This document shows positions 6,015 to 7,609 of a stretch of 7,609 bases of DNA, piece by piece. The stretch is taken from assembly GCA_948468495.1 (NCBI GenBank), contig CAOKJI010000072.1:1-7609 (forward strand), given 5' to 3'. The notes under the pieces are model-generated. The model was not told the DNA's origin. It searched no databases and saw only the letters and a program-made list of their open reading frames with translations. Made by a program: the position numbers and the translations under genes. Source of the DNA: an uncultured Dorea sp. GTDB lineage: Bacteria; Bacillota_A; Clostridia; Lachnospirales; Lachnospiraceae. Position 1 is the stretch's first letter. Every line of letters begins with the position of its first letter.

Positions 6015-6929
6015 GTGTACAATCATTATCTTGACACATTTATTCAGGTGGCCGACAGCGGCAGCTTTTCGAAAGCGGCCGAGATTCTGTATATATCGCC
6101 AACGGCTGTTAGCAAAAAAATCAGCAATCTTGAGCTGGAAATAGGTATTACGCTGTTTCAGCGGACCCATCAGGGGGTTGTCCTTACGAATGCGGGCAAA
6201 GCGCTGTATCAGGATGCAAAAAAGATGATTGAGTATTCGAATCTGGCAATTGCAAGGGCAAAAAGCGCTTCTTATAGTGATAATAATATTATCAGAATGG
6301 GGAAATCGCTGAATACGCCCTGCGATATCCTTACCAATATCTGGCCAAAGATTCGCAGCATTTATCCTGAATTAAAGCTTTCCATCATTTCCTTTGAAAA
6401 CACGACGCAGAGTGTGAATAAAATGTTTGAAAATCTGGGGACGGAGATTGATATGTATATCGGACTCTTTGATTCGAATGTACTTGCCCAGAGAAAATGT
6501 ATCGGATTGCGTCTGAGTGAAGAACCTCTGAAAATTGCTGTGCCATACGATCATCGCCTGGCACAGGAAGAAATTCTTTCTTTTCAGGATTTATACGGTG
6601 AAAAATTAATGCTTGTACAACGGGGACGTTTCCTTTCCTATGACAGACTGCGTGATGAAATTGAAAAAGCGCACCCCAAAATTGAAATTGTAGACTGTGA
6701 GACAATAAAAATAAGCGCGTTTAACGAATGCGAAAATATACATTCCGCTATTGTAATCATTGAACCATGGAAGAACATTCATCCTTTATTTAAAACAATC
6801 CCTGTTAACTGGGAATATTCTACTCCCTTCGGGATTGTCTGTTCAAAAAAGCTGTCGCTGCATGTAGAGAAGTTTCTGCATGCAACGAAGCAAATTTTTA
6901 AATTGGGTTCATCGGATTATTTTGAGTGA
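6015..6929 (+). CDS. LysR-type transcriptional regulator
   Basis: The frame gives a 304-residue protein, the standard LysR length, from a GTG start. The N-terminal winged helix-turn-helix runs over about residues 3-60 (YLDTFIQVADSGSFSKAAEI, then SPTAVSKKISNLE and LFQRT). A linker helix and an effector-binding domain from about residue 90 onward follow. I chose GTG 6015 because AAGGGA (5999-6004) lies 10 nt upstream and the protein then begins just before the conserved LDTF, as the family does. An in-frame ATG at 5919 adds 32 unrelated residues and has no ribosome binding site. The gene lies 139 nt after the symporter on the same strand. It probably controls the divergent operons from 3923-4174 in response to a pathway metabolite; that target is inference. 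Its stop is 14 nt from the end of the convergent proC. Confidence 0.93.
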   Translation: MYNHYLDTFIQVADSGSFSKAAEILYISPTAVSKKISNLELEIGITLFQRTHQGVVLTNAGKALYQDAKKMIEYSNLAIARAKSASYSDNNIIRMGKSLNTPCDILTNIWPKIRSIYPELKLSIISFENTTQSVNKMFENLGTEIDMYIGLFDSNVLAQRKCIGLRLSEEPLKIAVPYDHRLAQEEILSFQDLYGEKLMLVQRGRFLSYDRLRDEIEKAHPKIEIVDCETIKISAFNECENIHSAIVIIEPWKNIHPLFKTIPVNWEYSTPFGIVCSKKLSLHVEKFLHATKQIFKLGSSDYFE

Positions 6930-6943
6930 GGTAATGCATTGGT

Positions 6944-7609
6944 TTACAATGCCTTCGACCGTTCGGTGGCTGCTTTAATGCATTCCATGACTGCGCCTCT
7001 CATGCCGCCTGTTTCCAGCTTCTCGCATCCCTCTATGGTAGTTCCGGCGGGAGATGTTACCATATCTTTAATTTGTCCCGGATGCAAATCAGTTTCCAGA
7101 ATCATCTTAGCGGTTCCAAGGCAGGTCTGCGCCGCAAGACGGTAAGCAGCAGCTCTTGGAAGTCCCTGCTTTACGCCTCCGTCCGCCATTGCCTCAATAA
7201 ACATAGCGGCATAGGCAGGACCGCCGCCGCTGAGTCCGCAGACAGCGTCGATTAAGTGCTCCGGCACCATTTCTACGATTCCGATGCTTTCGCAGACGGC
7301 TTTTGCGGCAGCAAGCTCGTCTTCGGTAAAGCCGTTGTCTGAACAGAGTGCAAATGCGCCTTCATATACCATGGCTGGTGTATTCGGCATAATCCGAAGA
7401 ATACGGGGCGTACCGTTTATCATTGCCAGAAGCCGTTCTACAGTAACACCGGCAACGATGGACATCATAGCTTTATTGTCCAGTGCGTTTTCGCACATGG
7501 CTAATGCGCCCGCTGCCTGCTGTGGTTTTACCGCAAGCAGAACGATGTCTGCATTCCGGCATACTTCTGCATCGCTTGAGGATACAGTCGCACCCCATCC
7601 TGCGGCTTT
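6944..7609 (-). CDS. proC: Pyrroline-5-carboxylate reductase (N-terminus off the window)
   Basis: 221 C-terminal residues are visible and the frame is open to the right edge; with about 265-270 expected, the first 45 or so, including the N-terminal GxGxMG nucleotide loop, lie outside. Counting visible residues, AVKPQ (26-30) closes the Rossmann domain and MPNTPA (74-79) is the conserved nucleotide-site motif. GLSGGGPAY (125-133) and HPGQIKDMVTSPAGTT (176-191) form the family signature in the C-terminal dimerisation domain. The enzyme makes L-proline from 1-pyrroline-5-carboxylate with NAD(P)H in the cytoplasm, as the last step of proline synthesis. It converges on the LysR gene with a 14-nt gap and shares no promoter with the transport/redox module. 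A functional link is possible but not shown. Confidence 0.96.
   Translation of the reverse strand, partial: KAAGWGATVSSSDAEVCRNADIVLLAVKPQQAAGALAMCENALDNKAMMSIVAGVTVERLLAMINGTPRILRIMPNTPAMVYEGAFALCSDNGFTEDELAAAKAVCESIGIVEMVPEHLIDAVCGLSGGGPAYAAMFIEAMADGGVKQGLPRAAAYRLAAQTCLGTAKMILETDLHPGQIKDMVTSPAGTTIEGCEKLETGGMRGAVMECIKAATERSKAL

Noticed and set aside
6936..6952. Bidirectional terminator between LysR and proC
   Set aside because: The 6-bp stem overlaps the proC stop codon and lacks a T-run on either strand.

Overview
The window looks like chromosomal DNA from a low-to-mid GC, anaerobic Gram-positive bacterium, probably a gut-type Clostridia or Lachnospiraceae relative. The pointers are strong AGGAGG-type ribosome binding sites in front of nearly every gene, moderately AT-rich coding DNA with very AT-rich intergenic gaps, and an oxygen-sensitive [4Fe-4S] flavin enzyme of a kind common in such organisms. 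No rRNA, tRNA, insertion sequence, phage gene or CRISPR array was seen. The taxonomic guess is inference.

Layout, left to right. (1) A minus-strand operon occupies 1-3922 and is transcribed leftward: a zinc alcohol dehydrogenase (2879-3922), a paralogous zinc alcohol dehydrogenase (1697-2740), then a large FMN/[4Fe-4S]/FAD ene-reductase of the 2,4-dienoyl-CoA reductase / old yellow enzyme class (1-1683), whose C-terminus runs off the left edge. (2) A 252-bp divergent control region (3923-4174) holds a near-perfect 20-bp palindrome, a matching half-site 30 bp away and a second inverted repeat. (3) A plus-strand block is transcribed rightward: a 52-residue single-span membrane protein (4175-4333), a sodium:solute symporter of the SSS family (4367-5875), and a LysR-type regulator (6015-6929) preceded by a possible terminator or attenuator with two competing hairpins. 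(4) A convergent minus-strand proC (pyrroline-5-carboxylate reductase, 6944-7609) has its N-terminus beyond the right edge.

Taken together, 1-6929 reads as one catabolic or reductive module built around a shared divergent promoter region. A sodium-driven importer, probably with a small partner subunit, brings in an organic substrate. Two related NAD-linked alcohol dehydrogenases interconvert hydroxyl and carbonyl groups. An NADH-dependent flavoenzyme reduces an activated C=C bond, and a LysR protein senses the substrate or an intermediate. The substrate cannot be named from sequence. The combination does not match the bile-acid bai operon, trimethylamine dehydrogenase or any other pathway I can identify, so it is a reasonable candidate for an uncharacterised pathway. 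proC is a housekeeping proline-biosynthesis gene and may be only a neighbour.
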